DNA from: Maribacter sedimenticola
Lineage (GTDB): Bacteria; Bacteroidota; Bacteroidia; Flavobacteriales; Flavobacteriaceae
DNA: 64,000 nt
Direction: 5' to 3'
Assembly: GCF_900188415.1 (NCBI RefSeq)
Contig: NZ_FZNV01000002.1
Span: forward strand, 539,339-603,338
The notes under the pieces were generated by a model. The model was not told where the DNA came from. It searched no databases and saw nothing but the letters and a program-made list of their open reading frames with translations. Made by a program: the position numbers and the translations under genes. This document shows, in pieces, positions 26,036-36,063 of this stretch (position 1 is its first letter; each line of letters opens with the position of its first letter).

Positions 26036-27580
26036 TTATTCGCTCGTTTCTTTCATTATTGCTTGATATGCACCCAAATCTGAAGTTAATGTCCGGGAGG
26101 TTCCTAGTAGGTCATTTGGTACATTGTTGGCAATATTTTGGTCGCCTTTACCAATTACATAAGAATCCAGACCTATTCTAAAACCATTGCTGGAAGGTTT
26201 GAAATAATCCAAATTTCCTCCCGTATAGATGTTGGAATAATAATCCGTATTTAAAAAATCATATAACGGACCATTCTCAGTGGGTAGTTGGTCTTGCGTA
26301 TATTGTATATGGCAATTTAGAAAACTGAAGTTGAACAATTTATCATTAGATGGGGTAAGTTCTAGTTCATATGCCGTATTGCCATCAATGATGCTATTTT
26401 TAAAATCAAGTCGTACTAAATCAAAATGAAGTTCTGGATTACTTCTGGAACTATTGGAAACGGTAAGGGTTGGTACAATTCTAAACCCTTTATTCCAATA
26501 ATTGGCAATGGTACAATGCGTAAAATTATAGTGGCCTCCGTTTTCTATTTGCAGGGAGGTAGAGCCTGCACCACCTAAAACAAGGTTTTCTGCTATTATA
26601 ATTGCTTGTTTGGCCCAGATATTATGTTGGCCATTATTATAAACCTGACTATTTCTTATGACCAGTGATTCTGTATTTTGAATTGCTTCCCCTTCAATAA
26701 ATAATCCGATCTGTGCATTTTTAATGGTCAGATAATCTATAGTGTTTCCAATACTTCCTTTACTTATCCAGATAGTTCCCCATTGACCGGGCATATCATT
26801 ATAAGCAGGTTCAAGTCTGTCTCCTTCAAAAATCACTTGATTTTCTAAACGCTCTTTATCATCACTCAATTTGCCATTAATTGTAATACGAGCTTTTTCA
26901 CTTACAACCAAACCGGAATTGTTGTGAAAATATACCCTTGCACCAGCATCGATTTGAAGTTCTTTTTCATCAGGTACTATGGCGTAACCATAAATTACAT
27001 ATGGTCTATTGGCAGTAAAATGTAACGAATCTTCACTAAGTTCAAAACCGTTTACGCTTACTTCATCACCATTTTCATCGGTATATAAAGTGATATTGTT
27101 TGCATTGCTTCCCCAATTATTGGGGTGCAAAAAAATGGCGTCTTTTGCCAAAGTAATCAATTCTACGGATTGTTGAAAAGGAGATTGATCAAACAAAATG
27201 GCATCCGTATATATAATTTCATTACTATTATCCTTAATCTCAATAGTCGTTTCAATTAGTATATACAGACTGTCTTGAGCGTATAATGGAATATTGTCAA
27301 ATGTTTTACCCGCCACACCGTCCACATTTAATCTATAATAACTATCGGCGCCGTTTCTTAAGGATATTTCAGGAATAAACATATCCTCTTTAGTGCGGTT
27401 ATACACTTTTAATGTATATGTACTGCTGCCAATATTGGTAAATACGGTATCGAGAAAAACCGTGTCCTTGGAAAAGGTCAATTGCCCCATACTTGGGGAA
27501 TATTCAAAATTCTTTCTACAGGAAGTAGTAAAAATTAAGGCAATGATGGCAGAGAATACAATAAGAAAATTTACTCGCAC
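26036..27580 (-). CDS. Right-handed parallel beta-helix lipoprotein
   Basis: 514 residues, GTG start, lipoprotein signal (IVFSAIIALIFTTSC). N-terminal beta-sandwich region (TVFLDTVFTNIGSSTYTLKVYNRT) resembling abnormal-spindle/choice-of-anchor folds, then from about 230 a run of short beta strands with NGKLSDD, NAQIGLFIEGEAIQ, IRNSQVYNNGQHNIW typical of parallel beta-helices. Such proteins bind or cleave polysaccharides or are structural; no catalytic motif is evident. It starts 19 bases after the thioesterase gene, in one transcription unit with the glutaminyl cyclase. Confidence 0.82.
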   Translation of the reverse strand: MRVNFLIVFSAIIALIFTTSCRKNFEYSPSMGQLTFSKDTVFLDTVFTNIGSSTYTLKVYNRTKEDMFIPEISLRNGADSYYRLNVDGVAGKTFDNIPLYAQDSLYILIETTIEIKDNSNEIIYTDAILFDQSPFQQSVELITLAKDAIFLHPNNWGSNANNITLYTDENGDEVSVNGFELSEDSLHFTANRPYVIYGYAIVPDEKELQIDAGARVYFHNNSGLVVSEKARITINGKLSDDKERLENQVIFEGDRLEPAYNDMPGQWGTIWISKGSIGNTIDYLTIKNAQIGLFIEGEAIQNTESLVIRNSQVYNNGQHNIWAKQAIIIAENLVLGGAGSTSLQIENGGHYNFTHCTIANYWNKGFRIVPTLTVSNSSRSNPELHFDLVRLDFKNSIIDGNTAYELELTPSNDKLFNFSFLNCHIQYTQDQLPTENGPLYDFLNTDYYSNIYTGGNLDYFKPSSNGFRIGLDSYVIGKGDQNIANNVPNDLLGTSRTLTSDLGAYQAIMKETSE

Positions 27581-27599
27581 AACCGTTATATTTTTCAGG

Positions 27600-27989
27600 T
27601 TAAAGGAAAATATCCTTTAGTTTATCGGACACCCTAATAGGCCTATTGGTCTTGCTGTTCAATAAACACCATTCCGTACGGGCAAGAACCAATACCTTTT
27701 GTGTTTTTCCATGAATCATTTCTACAATTCTGGTAGATTTTGCTCCTGTGCTCGTCTTGATATAAGTTGTCATGACTATAGGGTCATTTAAAAATGCCGC
27801 AGATTTGTATTCAATATGGTGACTTAGTACTACCCAAATTACTTCTTCTTGCAGCTCAGTGGGGGCTTTGTGCTGCCAATGCTCTTTTGATATATCTTGA
27901 ATCCATTGGACATAACGTACATTATTAACATGGTTCAAGTCATCCAGGTCATCTTTAGAAACTATAAGTTCTTTCCTGTATACATCCAT
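27600..27989 (-). CDS. Acyl-CoA thioesterase, hotdog fold (4HBT family)
   Basis: 129 residues, the usual size for one hotdog domain. The VSKDDLDDLNHVNNVRYVQWIQ stretch near the start (key residues DxLNHVNN) is the 4-hydroxybenzoyl-CoA thioesterase signature with the catalytic Asp/Asn. It hydrolyses acyl-CoA or acyl-ACP thioesters in the cytoplasm; chain preference is unknown. The start is one base before the glutaminyl cyclase stop, so translation is coupled. Confidence 0.9.
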   Translation of the reverse strand: MDVYRKELIVSKDDLDDLNHVNNVRYVQWIQDISKEHWQHKAPTELQEEVIWVVLSHHIEYKSAAFLNDPIVMTTYIKTSTGAKSTRIVEMIHGKTQKVLVLARTEWCLLNSKTNRPIRVSDKLKDIFL

Positions 27990-27990
27990 A

Positions 27991-29046
27991 TTATTTTTTC
28001 TGGATTTTTACTTCAAACATTTTATCCCAGAATTTTCCGGTAACGAAAAAAGTTTTCCGTTCAGGATGATAAGCTATACCGTTCAAAACATTGTTTACCT
28101 TGTCCCAATTTGCCGATTTTGTTATTAAATCACTAAGTCCACTAAAATTAATAACCCCTTCAATGGCACCAGAATTACTATTGATAATCATGACACTAGG
28201 CTTTTGATATACATTAGCATAAAGTTTTCCATCAACAAATTCCAATTCATTTGCGGAATTTACGATAGATGAATTGGTAACGGTTTCAATATAACCTTCC
28301 TCGGTCATGGTATTAGGGTTTATGAACCAAATCTTTTCCGTTCCATCACTCTTAAATATTTTATTGCCGTCATTGGCAAGTCCCCATCCTTCACGACTTT
28401 TTCCATATTGAAAATTATCCAATTTCTTAAAGGTATGTAGGTCATAAATAAATCCAAGTCCGCTTTTCCAAGTAAGTTGGTAAATTTTGTCGTTTAAAAT
28501 GGTAATGCCTTCTCCAAAATAACTATCGTCCAAATTTATATGTTCATAAACCTTGCCAGTTGAAAAATCTAATTTCCTTAAAAATGATTTTCCGTTCTTA
28601 CCCGTACTTTCATATAGGGTGTCATTGAAGAATTCCAATCCTTGTGTATAGGCACCGGTATCATGAGGATATTCCTTTATGATGGTATACGTATATATTT
28701 CAGGAGCTTTTGCTGAAAAAACTTTAATGTTCTTATTGATTACAACGGTTTCACCTTCAAAATTAATTTTAGCGGTAAGGGTTTTATTTCCTAGAGTGGA
28801 TACATCAATTTTAATAGTATTGTTGGTAAGTGGAACATCTTTGCCGTCTATACTATAGGTGACCTGGTTAATATCCTTATTTTTTTTATTTTTAATGGTA
28901 ACACCTATTTCATCAAATTGTGTAATTTTTTTTACATTTTTATCAATGGTGATTTCAAATAAATTCGATGCTTTTTGATTGCCACTGCCACATGCCATAT
29001 AAAGGCTCGGTATAAGAATTATGCAAATTATCTTAACTATTCTCAT
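27991..29046 (-). CDS. Glutaminyl-peptide cyclotransferase, lipoprotein
   Basis: 351 residues. The signal RIVKIICIILIPSLYMAC ends in a lipobox cysteine at about 19. After a ~90-residue Ig-like region, a five-bladed beta-propeller begins with HDTGAYTQGLEF and STGKNGKSFLRKLD and includes YFGEGITIL, EGWGLANDG and ELEFVDGKLYANVY, all typical of the plant/bacterial glutaminyl cyclase family. The enzyme turns N-terminal glutamine of exported proteins into pyroglutamate, which in Bacteroidota follows signal peptidase cleavage before Gln. It leads the three-gene minus unit. Confidence 0.93.
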   Translation of the reverse strand: MRIVKIICIILIPSLYMACGSGNQKASNLFEITIDKNVKKITQFDEIGVTIKNKKNKDINQVTYSIDGKDVPLTNNTIKIDVSTLGNKTLTAKINFEGETVVINKNIKVFSAKAPEIYTYTIIKEYPHDTGAYTQGLEFFNDTLYESTGKNGKSFLRKLDFSTGKVYEHINLDDSYFGEGITILNDKIYQLTWKSGLGFIYDLHTFKKLDNFQYGKSREGWGLANDGNKIFKSDGTEKIWFINPNTMTEEGYIETVTNSSIVNSANELEFVDGKLYANVYQKPSVMIINSNSGAIEGVINFSGLSDLITKSANWDKVNNVLNGIAYHPERKTFFVTGKFWDKMFEVKIQKK

Positions 29047-29147
29047 TAAAAAATTTTGGTATTTATGTTTCTATACTGATTTTCAGCACGTAAGAATTGC
29101 TGTTTAGAGAAGGCAATTTAATTCATAAAAATTAGAAACTAAAAGGA

Positions 29148-29177
29148 TTGTGAAAGATTTAAAAGATTGTATATTTG
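29148..29177 (+). promoter_or_regulatory. Promoter of ffs: TTG-N19-TATATTTG
   Basis: A -33 TTG at 29148-29150 and a perfect -7 box TATATTTG at 29170-29177, 19 bases apart. The RNA begins directly after. This is the clearest flavobacterial promoter in the window. Confidence 0.8.
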
Positions 29178-29180
29178 CAG

Positions 29181-29276
29181 CTGGCAAGTCCTACACGACC
29201 AGCTCCTGTAGAATCCCCCAGGGCGGGAACGCAGCAAGGGTATATGGTCGTAGCGGTGCGATGTAGGTAGCTTGCC
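29181..29276 (+). ncRNA. ffs: Signal recognition particle RNA (4.5S type)
   Basis: The ends pair (GGCAAG at 29183 with CTTGCC at 29271-29276), then CCTACA with TGTAGG and CGACC with GGTCG, giving the long SRP rod. The apical part holds the SRP signature: a GGAA tetraloop closed by GCG/CGC (GGGCGGGAACGC) followed by AGCAAGGG, the conserved internal loop bound by Ffh. About 96 nt, the short bacterial form without Alu domain. It has its own promoter and ends in a T-run. It works with Ffh to target proteins to the membrane. Confidence 0.93.
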
Positions 29277-29283
29277 TTTTTTT
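29271..29283 (+). terminator. T-run terminator of ffs
   Basis: The closing stem of the SRP RNA (CTTGCC) is followed directly by seven T residues at 29277-29283, so the RNA's own rod serves as terminator hairpin. Confidence 0.75.
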
Positions 29284-29370
29284 GTACCTTATATTCAAAT
29301 AATTTTTAAAAAGGTAACTTGTTAAAAACCAGAATTATCTATGGTTTTGATTCACTTATTTTTCTGAAAA

Positions 29371-30180
29371 ATGAATTCAAAAGTAGTTTTAATAACAGGC
29401 GGTTCTTCGGGAATAGGAAAGGCAGTAGGCATTTATCTAACAGAGCAAGGATATAAAGTTTATGGCACTACACGTAACAAGTCAAAATACCCCTTGTTTA
29501 AAGATTTTCCACTTTTGGAAATGGATGTTCGTAACACTGCTACCATAGCTAAAGCGGTTTCAACGCTAATGGAAAAAGAAGATACCTTGGATGTTTTGAT
29601 AAACAATGCCGGAGTGGGTATTACGGGACCTATGGAAGAAACTCCTCAAGAGGAAATCATTAAGGCCTTTGCTACTAATTTTAACGGTCCTCTCAGTGTC
29701 ATCAATGAAGTTTTGCCCATAATGCGTCGTCAGCAACATGGTTTAATAATCAATATTACTTCAATAGCCGGTTATATGGGATTACCTTATAGGGGTATTT
29801 ATTCTGCAAGTAAGGCAGCTTTGGAATTGGTAACTGAAAGTTACAGAATGGAGACTAAACCTTTTGGGGTGAAATTTACCACTTTGGCACCAGGGGATTT
29901 TGCAACTAATATAGCTTCAGGGAGGTATCACACTCCTGTATTTGAAAACTCTCCTTATAAAGAAAAGTATCAAAGCACATTAGAATCTATTGACCAAGAT
30001 GTGGACGGTGGTGGCGATCCACGTGATGTTGGCAGAAAGATTGCTAAAATTATTGAAACAAAAAATCCTAGGCCCCATTACAAGGTTGGGTCTTTTATTC
30101 AAAAACTATCATTGACCCTTAAAAGTGTTTTGCCGGGTCTTTGGTTTGAAAGATTATTGGAGCGGCACAGCGCCAATTAA
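29371..30180 (+). CDS. Short-chain dehydrogenase/reductase
   Basis: 269 residues of the classical SDR family. NAD(P) binding motif TGGSSGIGKAVG (residues 9-20), NNAG at about 83, the catalytic serine in NITSIAGY and the catalytic YSASK with Tyr/Lys at about 150-154 are all present. The C-terminal part is longer than minimal SDRs and carries DVDGGGDPRDVGRKIAKIIE. Substrate unknown. It is monocistronic, just after ffs and convergent with the redoxin-like lipoprotein gene. Confidence 0.93.
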   Translation: MNSKVVLITGGSSGIGKAVGIYLTEQGYKVYGTTRNKSKYPLFKDFPLLEMDVRNTATIAKAVSTLMEKEDTLDVLINNAGVGITGPMEETPQEEIIKAFATNFNGPLSVINEVLPIMRRQQHGLIINITSIAGYMGLPYRGIYSASKAALELVTESYRMETKPFGVKFTTLAPGDFATNIASGRYHTPVFENSPYKEKYQSTLESIDQDVDGGGDPRDVGRKIAKIIETKNPRPHYKVGSFIQKLSLTLKSVLPGLWFERLLERHSAN

Positions 30181-30210
30181 GGATATACCGGAAGAATACC
30201 GGATTTAAAT

Positions 30211-31593
30211 TCAATTATAATAAATGTTGGAAAAACCGTCCACTATTACGCCATTATTGGTTATTATGGCCTTGTTCATAGGGTAGATGACCAATGTTTC
30301 AGTAAATTCCTTATAGTTGTCCGTATGGTATTGGGATCGGGTGTCCACACCTAGGTTTTTTAAAATGACCTTCCAATCGCTGTAGTCCGTCCTAATGTTG
30401 ATACCTACAAATTCGTGGTCGGGTTTTTTGTCCTTTAGTTCCGCTACTCTTTTAAAAATTTCTTGGTATTGTTTTTTATTGTTTCCTGACCAAAAATAGA
30501 ACATTACCTTTTTGTTCTTTCCAATCTCTGACAGTGTTCTGGTTTCATTATCAAATGAGGCAACGCTTAAATTAGGTATGACCTTGGAAGGCTGTAGGTT
30601 AGCTATTCCTTGGTATAGATTTTCAATCTCCTCTATATGCATGTTGTTTTTGGAGACCGTTTTAAATTCATTCAAGAACATTTCATTGTACTCAGGTTTG
30701 TCCTTTCTTTTTAAAAGATAGTCAAAAGCCACATTTCTGAACAAATTATCCCTTAATTCCTTCTCCACAACAAGACTGTCGATCAATTGTAGTTTGTGCT
30801 TGTTAAAATGTAAATGTTTACTGGTTTTAAAGTTTCTATTTTCGCAGCCTTTTATACAGTTCATATAGGACATATTGCCAAAATGGGCCTTCATGAAATC
30901 GTAATAGGGTCTTAGGTAGGTAAAATTCTTATTGTTATAATCAATGGTGTTGCGGTAGGCATAAAAACCTTTTGGGAGTTCATGTATATTTTCCTCTGCA
31001 GTTTTTCTTCTATGTTGAAAAGGATAAATTTCCTTATACCTATTGTACGTATATTCAATATTACCGGCCAAAAGTTCATAGCCATCATCAGAAATGGCAG
31101 TTTCTGCTCTTAGTTCGTTCAATCGTTTTAACTTATCATTCTTAAGACTTGAAATTTTGGAAAGAAATTCCTGAGGTTCCATTTCATAATATTCAGCGTA
31201 CATTGCTCTATCTTCCTCTTCTGCAGATAAAAACAATTCCAAAAGAAAATTGTTAAGCTCCTCGTTTGTTCCGGAAAACACTAAGGATTCATCAAAATAA
31301 ATGGTGTTGAGCCTAACCATTAAACTATCTCCTTTTTCTAGATATACATATTGGTACTCGGGAGCAAGGTTAAAATGGTAAAGGCCATTTTCTATATTGG
31401 CCAAATTAAATTTAAATCTATTCTTACTGTCCAGTTTGGCAGAATCAATTTTTTCCCCGCCCTTAAAAAGTACTACTTGGTCACTGGTAGGGTTTACGAT
31501 TTCGCCTGCGAATAGAACGGTTTCCGAATCCTTTTTGGAAGAGGTGCAGGCTACAGAAAAAAGTACAATTGTACAGAGTAGAATTCTAATCAT
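30211..31593 (-). CDS. Redoxin-like lipoprotein without CxxC (DUF4369/TlpA-like)
   Basis: 460 residues; lipoprotein signal MIRILLCTIVLFSVAC. The N-terminal region (VLFAGEIVNPTSDQVVLFKGGEKIDSAKLD, seen as strands) resembles the DUF4369 domain of Bacteroidota redoxin lipoproteins. After a helical middle, the C-terminal ~130 residues have a thioredoxin-like order (KVMFYFWSGN, then EFVGINIRTDYSDWKV, a cis-Pro-like YPMNKAII, NGVIVDG). The usual WCxxC is replaced by WSGNNKK, so it has no thiol redox centre. Binding or structural function inferred. Monocistronic. Confidence 0.8.
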   Translation of the reverse strand: MIRILLCTIVLFSVACTSSKKDSETVLFAGEIVNPTSDQVVLFKGGEKIDSAKLDSKNRFKFNLANIENGLYHFNLAPEYQYVYLEKGDSLMVRLNTIYFDESLVFSGTNEELNNFLLELFLSAEEEDRAMYAEYYEMEPQEFLSKISSLKNDKLKRLNELRAETAISDDGYELLAGNIEYTYNRYKEIYPFQHRRKTAEENIHELPKGFYAYRNTIDYNNKNFTYLRPYYDFMKAHFGNMSYMNCIKGCENRNFKTSKHLHFNKHKLQLIDSLVVEKELRDNLFRNVAFDYLLKRKDKPEYNEMFLNEFKTVSKNNMHIEEIENLYQGIANLQPSKVIPNLSVASFDNETRTLSEIGKNKKVMFYFWSGNNKKQYQEIFKRVAELKDKKPDHEFVGINIRTDYSDWKVILKNLGVDTRSQYHTDNYKEFTETLVIYPMNKAIITNNGVIVDGFSNIYYN

Positions 31594-31716
31594 ATGGTAT
31601 TAGGGACTGATACATTCCAAAAATAAGGAACGTAAGGGCTGGTAGCTGTTAACGGCTAGTTAAATATTGTGAAGTTGAAAGTATAATAACTTAATGGAAA
31701 TAGATGCTTTACATAC

Positions 31717-31746
31717 TTGAAAAAGCTTATTTATTCTGTATTTTTG
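31717..31746 (+). promoter_or_regulatory. Promoter of the ABC-F gene: TTG-N19-TATTTTTG
   Basis: TTG at 31717-31719 and TATTTTTG at 31739-31746, 19 bases apart, the same spacing as at ffs. The -7 box is followed by CA. Confidence 0.7.
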
Positions 31747-31759
31747 CACGGATTTTTAA

Positions 31760-33394
<1,635 letters not shown>

Positions 33395-33426
33395 GCATAA
33401 AATAGATTAACCCAAATCAATGTTTT

Positions 33427-34551
33427 ATGAAAACCTACAACTATGTGGCCTATATTGGTATGGCCCTAAGTATCCTAGCTTGTGATACGGTTACCAATAT
33501 AGATACGGAAGAGCCTTCTTCCTTAATCGATGCCGATTATACTGTTATTTTGGAAAAGGATGGCCGTACATCTGCAGTGATCTTGGCCGCTGCGGAAGAT
33601 GGTATGGAACTAAAGGAAGAATCCGCGGGATTTGAAAAAATTCCTAATACTACCCAAAACTATAGGGACAAACAAAGTATAGGTTATTATTATACCAATA
33701 ATTGTCAAGCCTTTGTTCAAGTGTTCAACGCACAAAACGATAATTCCTTTGTCATAACCGCATTTACCGATATAAATCCATGTGATATTGAAGTTACTGC
33801 TATTGCTTATACTGAAAATGCAATATATATAGCCTATATACAGGAATTGGCCGGCAAGAATGACCAATTCGCTATACGGTCCATTTCAAGAACGGGTGGT
33901 CAGGCTTCGTTTGTAGATATTATGTTGGATAAAAAACCTGTGGATATGATACCTTCTACAGGAAGGTTATTTGTATTGACCGCTAATGAATATGTAGATA
34001 ATGCTTATTACTTAACAGTTATTGACGAAGAATCAAAAGGCCAACTAACGGAATTGGATATGGGGAACGATGCAGCCAAACTGTTAAGAAATCACAGTAA
34101 TCAGGTCATTGTGGCTTACCCAGAGTTGCACACCACCTTGGACCCGGTAAGTTTGGATAAGACCTACACCATGTACGGCAAAGGTACCGAGCCGGGGTTT
34201 TTAACGGCTAGAGATGTTTACATGGATAGTTCCGGCCAAATCTATTATCAAAAGACGGAATCGTCCGCTGTTGTCAATACGGTACCCGCAATATATAATT
34301 TTGAACGAAACAGTACGGTAGTTTATCTGTTCGAAAATTTTTTAACGGAGTCAGAGATGGATGTAAAATACAATATCGGAGCTACGACTGCAATTGGTTA
34401 CGATGATGCCAATGGTTTTATCCTGATAGGCTATCAGAAAAAGAACCAATTGCAACATGGCGGAATTTTAAGAGTCGGTATAACTCCAGATTTTAAGCTA
34501 ATTGATCATATAGATTTAGAAGGTGTTCCGCAAAGCATTTTTGTGAAATAG
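33427..34551 (+). CDS. Lipoprotein of unknown function
   Basis: 374 residues with a lipoprotein signal (YVAYIGMALSILAC, Cys at about 19). The rest is beta-rich with repeated strands (AIYIAYIQELAG, GRLFVLTANEY, AIGYDDANGFILIGYQKKN, GGILRVGIT), suggesting a beta-propeller, but no known repeat motif is certain. It starts 32 bases after the ABC-F gene on the same strand and may be cotranscribed. Convergent with the next gene, 9 bases apart. Not recognised; envelope location inferred. Confidence 0.78.
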   Translation: MKTYNYVAYIGMALSILACDTVTNIDTEEPSSLIDADYTVILEKDGRTSAVILAAAEDGMELKEESAGFEKIPNTTQNYRDKQSIGYYYTNNCQAFVQVFNAQNDNSFVITAFTDINPCDIEVTAIAYTENAIYIAYIQELAGKNDQFAIRSISRTGGQASFVDIMLDKKPVDMIPSTGRLFVLTANEYVDNAYYLTVIDEESKGQLTELDMGNDAAKLLRNHSNQVIVAYPELHTTLDPVSLDKTYTMYGKGTEPGFLTARDVYMDSSGQIYYQKTESSAVVNTVPAIYNFERNSTVVYLFENFLTESEMDVKYNIGATTAIGYDDANGFILIGYQKKNQLQHGGILRVGITPDFKLIDHIDLEGVPQSIFVK

Positions 34552-34560
34552 CAATGAATA

Positions 34561-35283
34561 TTAACTATTAAAATATTTGCTGTTCCAAATGGCCGGATTG
34601 AAATTTTTACCCAGGGCAAAGCCATAAAAAATAACTACTGCAGCAATACACTTGAACACAAAAAAATACATGATCCAAAATTGGGCATTAGTACTGGATT
34701 TTGAGAAAAGACCATTGGGAATCATCAATGTGGCTACATAACTGATTATTAGTACAAGAACCGCTAAATTCACTATGTTTTTAAACGGCCACATCAATAA
34801 CTTTCTCATGGGGTGTAGATCATTGCCCCATTTATGAATTAAATAAAAATAACCATTGCCTATTGGGGCAAAAAGTAAAGGATCATCCTTGTCTTCCAAT
34901 TTAAATAGTTTGGATGGAGCTATAATTTTAAAACCTTTAATTTCCGTTTGATGTAAATTTTCCAATTGTTTTATTTTGGAGAGGGCTTCAACCGGTAGTT
35001 TTCCTTTAAAATATTTGGTATCCAAAAAGCGTAAGCGGTAATCTATACAAATGTTTTTTATATCATCAATGTGATAAATGTTTTCAAGTTTCAATTCATT
35101 TAACTTAAAATCATTTTGTAACATTTTTGAGGATGAAGATACATTGGTCTCAATACGGTCTAAATCTTCATCTACTTGAGAGAAAATTTCTAATACGTTA
35201 TTAAGTAGGTTTTCTTCTGATTGTACACGCTTAGACTTAGCTTTGTGTAATTTTTTTTCAAGGTCTGTTTTAGGTAATAACAT
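34561..35283 (-). CDS. Two-helix membrane protein of unknown function
   Basis: 240 residues from the ATG at 35283; the frame continues to a TTG at 35319, but the ATG (MLLPKTDLEKKLHKAKSK) is preferred. The first ~160 residues are soluble, charged and helical (SEENLLNNVLEIFSQVDEDLDRIE), then two membrane segments follow (NLAVLVLIISYVATLMI; FFVFKCIAAVVIFYGFAL). Not recognised. The upstream 204-base region shared with the fasciclin gene holds a GTTAA direct repeat at 35359-35374. Confidence 0.72.
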   Translation of the reverse strand: MLLPKTDLEKKLHKAKSKRVQSEENLLNNVLEIFSQVDEDLDRIETNVSSSSKMLQNDFKLNELKLENIYHIDDIKNICIDYRLRFLDTKYFKGKLPVEALSKIKQLENLHQTEIKGFKIIAPSKLFKLEDKDDPLLFAPIGNGYFYLIHKWGNDLHPMRKLLMWPFKNIVNLAVLVLIISYVATLMIPNGLFSKSSTNAQFWIMYFFVFKCIAAVVIFYGFALGKNFNPAIWNSKYFNS

Positions 35284-35358
35284 ATCTCTTTCTTTAGCAA
35301 TCCTCTCAAAGTTAGCCAATTAATGAGATTGTTGAAATTTTGTTTAATCTTAAAAAAT

Positions 35359-35374
35359 GTTAATATTTTGTTAA
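35359..35374 (+). promoter_or_regulatory. Second GTTAA-N6-GTTAA direct repeat
   Basis: GTTAA at 35359-35363 and 35370-35374, 11 bases apart, in the divergent region before the fasciclin gene. Same word and spacing as at 2291-2306 upstream of the RprX/RprY-like pair, so the same regulator may bind here. Confidence 0.35.
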
Positions 35375-35487
35375 ATTGATGATTTGACTTATTTTGGATA
35401 GGTATAACATTGCCTATGTTGTATATTGACGGATAAATCGTGCATTTCATCGATTTTAATTATTTGAGCCCTAATTGAACTTACTAT

Positions 35488-36063
35488 ATGAAAAGATTGA
35501 CATTGTGCATGTCATTGTGCACCCTAATGTTAGGTATTTATGCAAACGCGCAAACATCCTTGATCAAGCTCCCTATGGAGCAATTGCCTTCTAAATTAAT
35601 TGTGTCAAAAAAGACCATAGAGGAGCGTACGGCAAGCTTTGAAAACTATTCTACACTTTCCTCCATATTAAAGTCTACCCATTTGGATAAGGTTTTGGCC
35701 TATGATGGAGAATTTACGGTGTTTGCACCATCAAATACAGCTTTTAAAAAATTGCCCAAGTTAACGGCGGATAAACTATTGGACCCTAAAAACAATAAAA
35801 TTTTAAAAGATGTACTTTCATACCATATCATTGCGGGGAATTTTTCTGCATCTTCAATTCTTAGGGCCATGTGTAGGGGTAATGGTGTAGCAAGGTTTAC
35901 CACGATCTTGGGAGAAAAGATAACGGCTACCATGAATGGCATTGATATTGTCCTCACCGATAATGCTGGGAACAAAGCTACAATTGTACGGGCAGATTCC
36001 ACCCAATCTAATGGGGTTATTCATGAGATAGATGCCGTCTTTCTACCTGTACGGATTTACTGA
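35488..36063 (+). CDS. Secreted fasciclin (FAS1) domain protein
   Basis: 191 residues: signal peptide (MKRLTLCMSLCTLMLGIYANA), then one FAS1 domain with the H1 motif FTVFAPSNTAFKKLP (about 75-89) and the H2-type strand DVLSYHIIAGNF, ending in the conserved NGVIHEIDAVFLP. FAS1 domains mediate adhesion to proteins or polysaccharides; single-domain secreted forms are common in Bacteroidota. Its stop directly abuts the pheT stop on the other strand with no spacer. Confidence 0.92.
   Translation: MKRLTLCMSLCTLMLGIYANAQTSLIKLPMEQLPSKLIVSKKTIEERTASFENYSTLSSILKSTHLDKVLAYDGEFTVFAPSNTAFKKLPKLTADKLLDPKNNKILKDVLSYHIIAGNFSASSILRAMCRGNGVARFTTILGEKITATMNGIDIVLTDNAGNKATIVRADSTQSNGVIHEIDAVFLPVRIY

Noticed and set aside
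29184..29276. tRNA or tmRNA near the redoxin and SDR genes
   Set aside because: The structured region is the SRP RNA; no T-loop or CCA end.
30181..30210. ATACCGGA direct repeat after the SDR gene as an attachment site
   Set aside because: Only two short copies nine or so bases apart, no integrase; likely chance.
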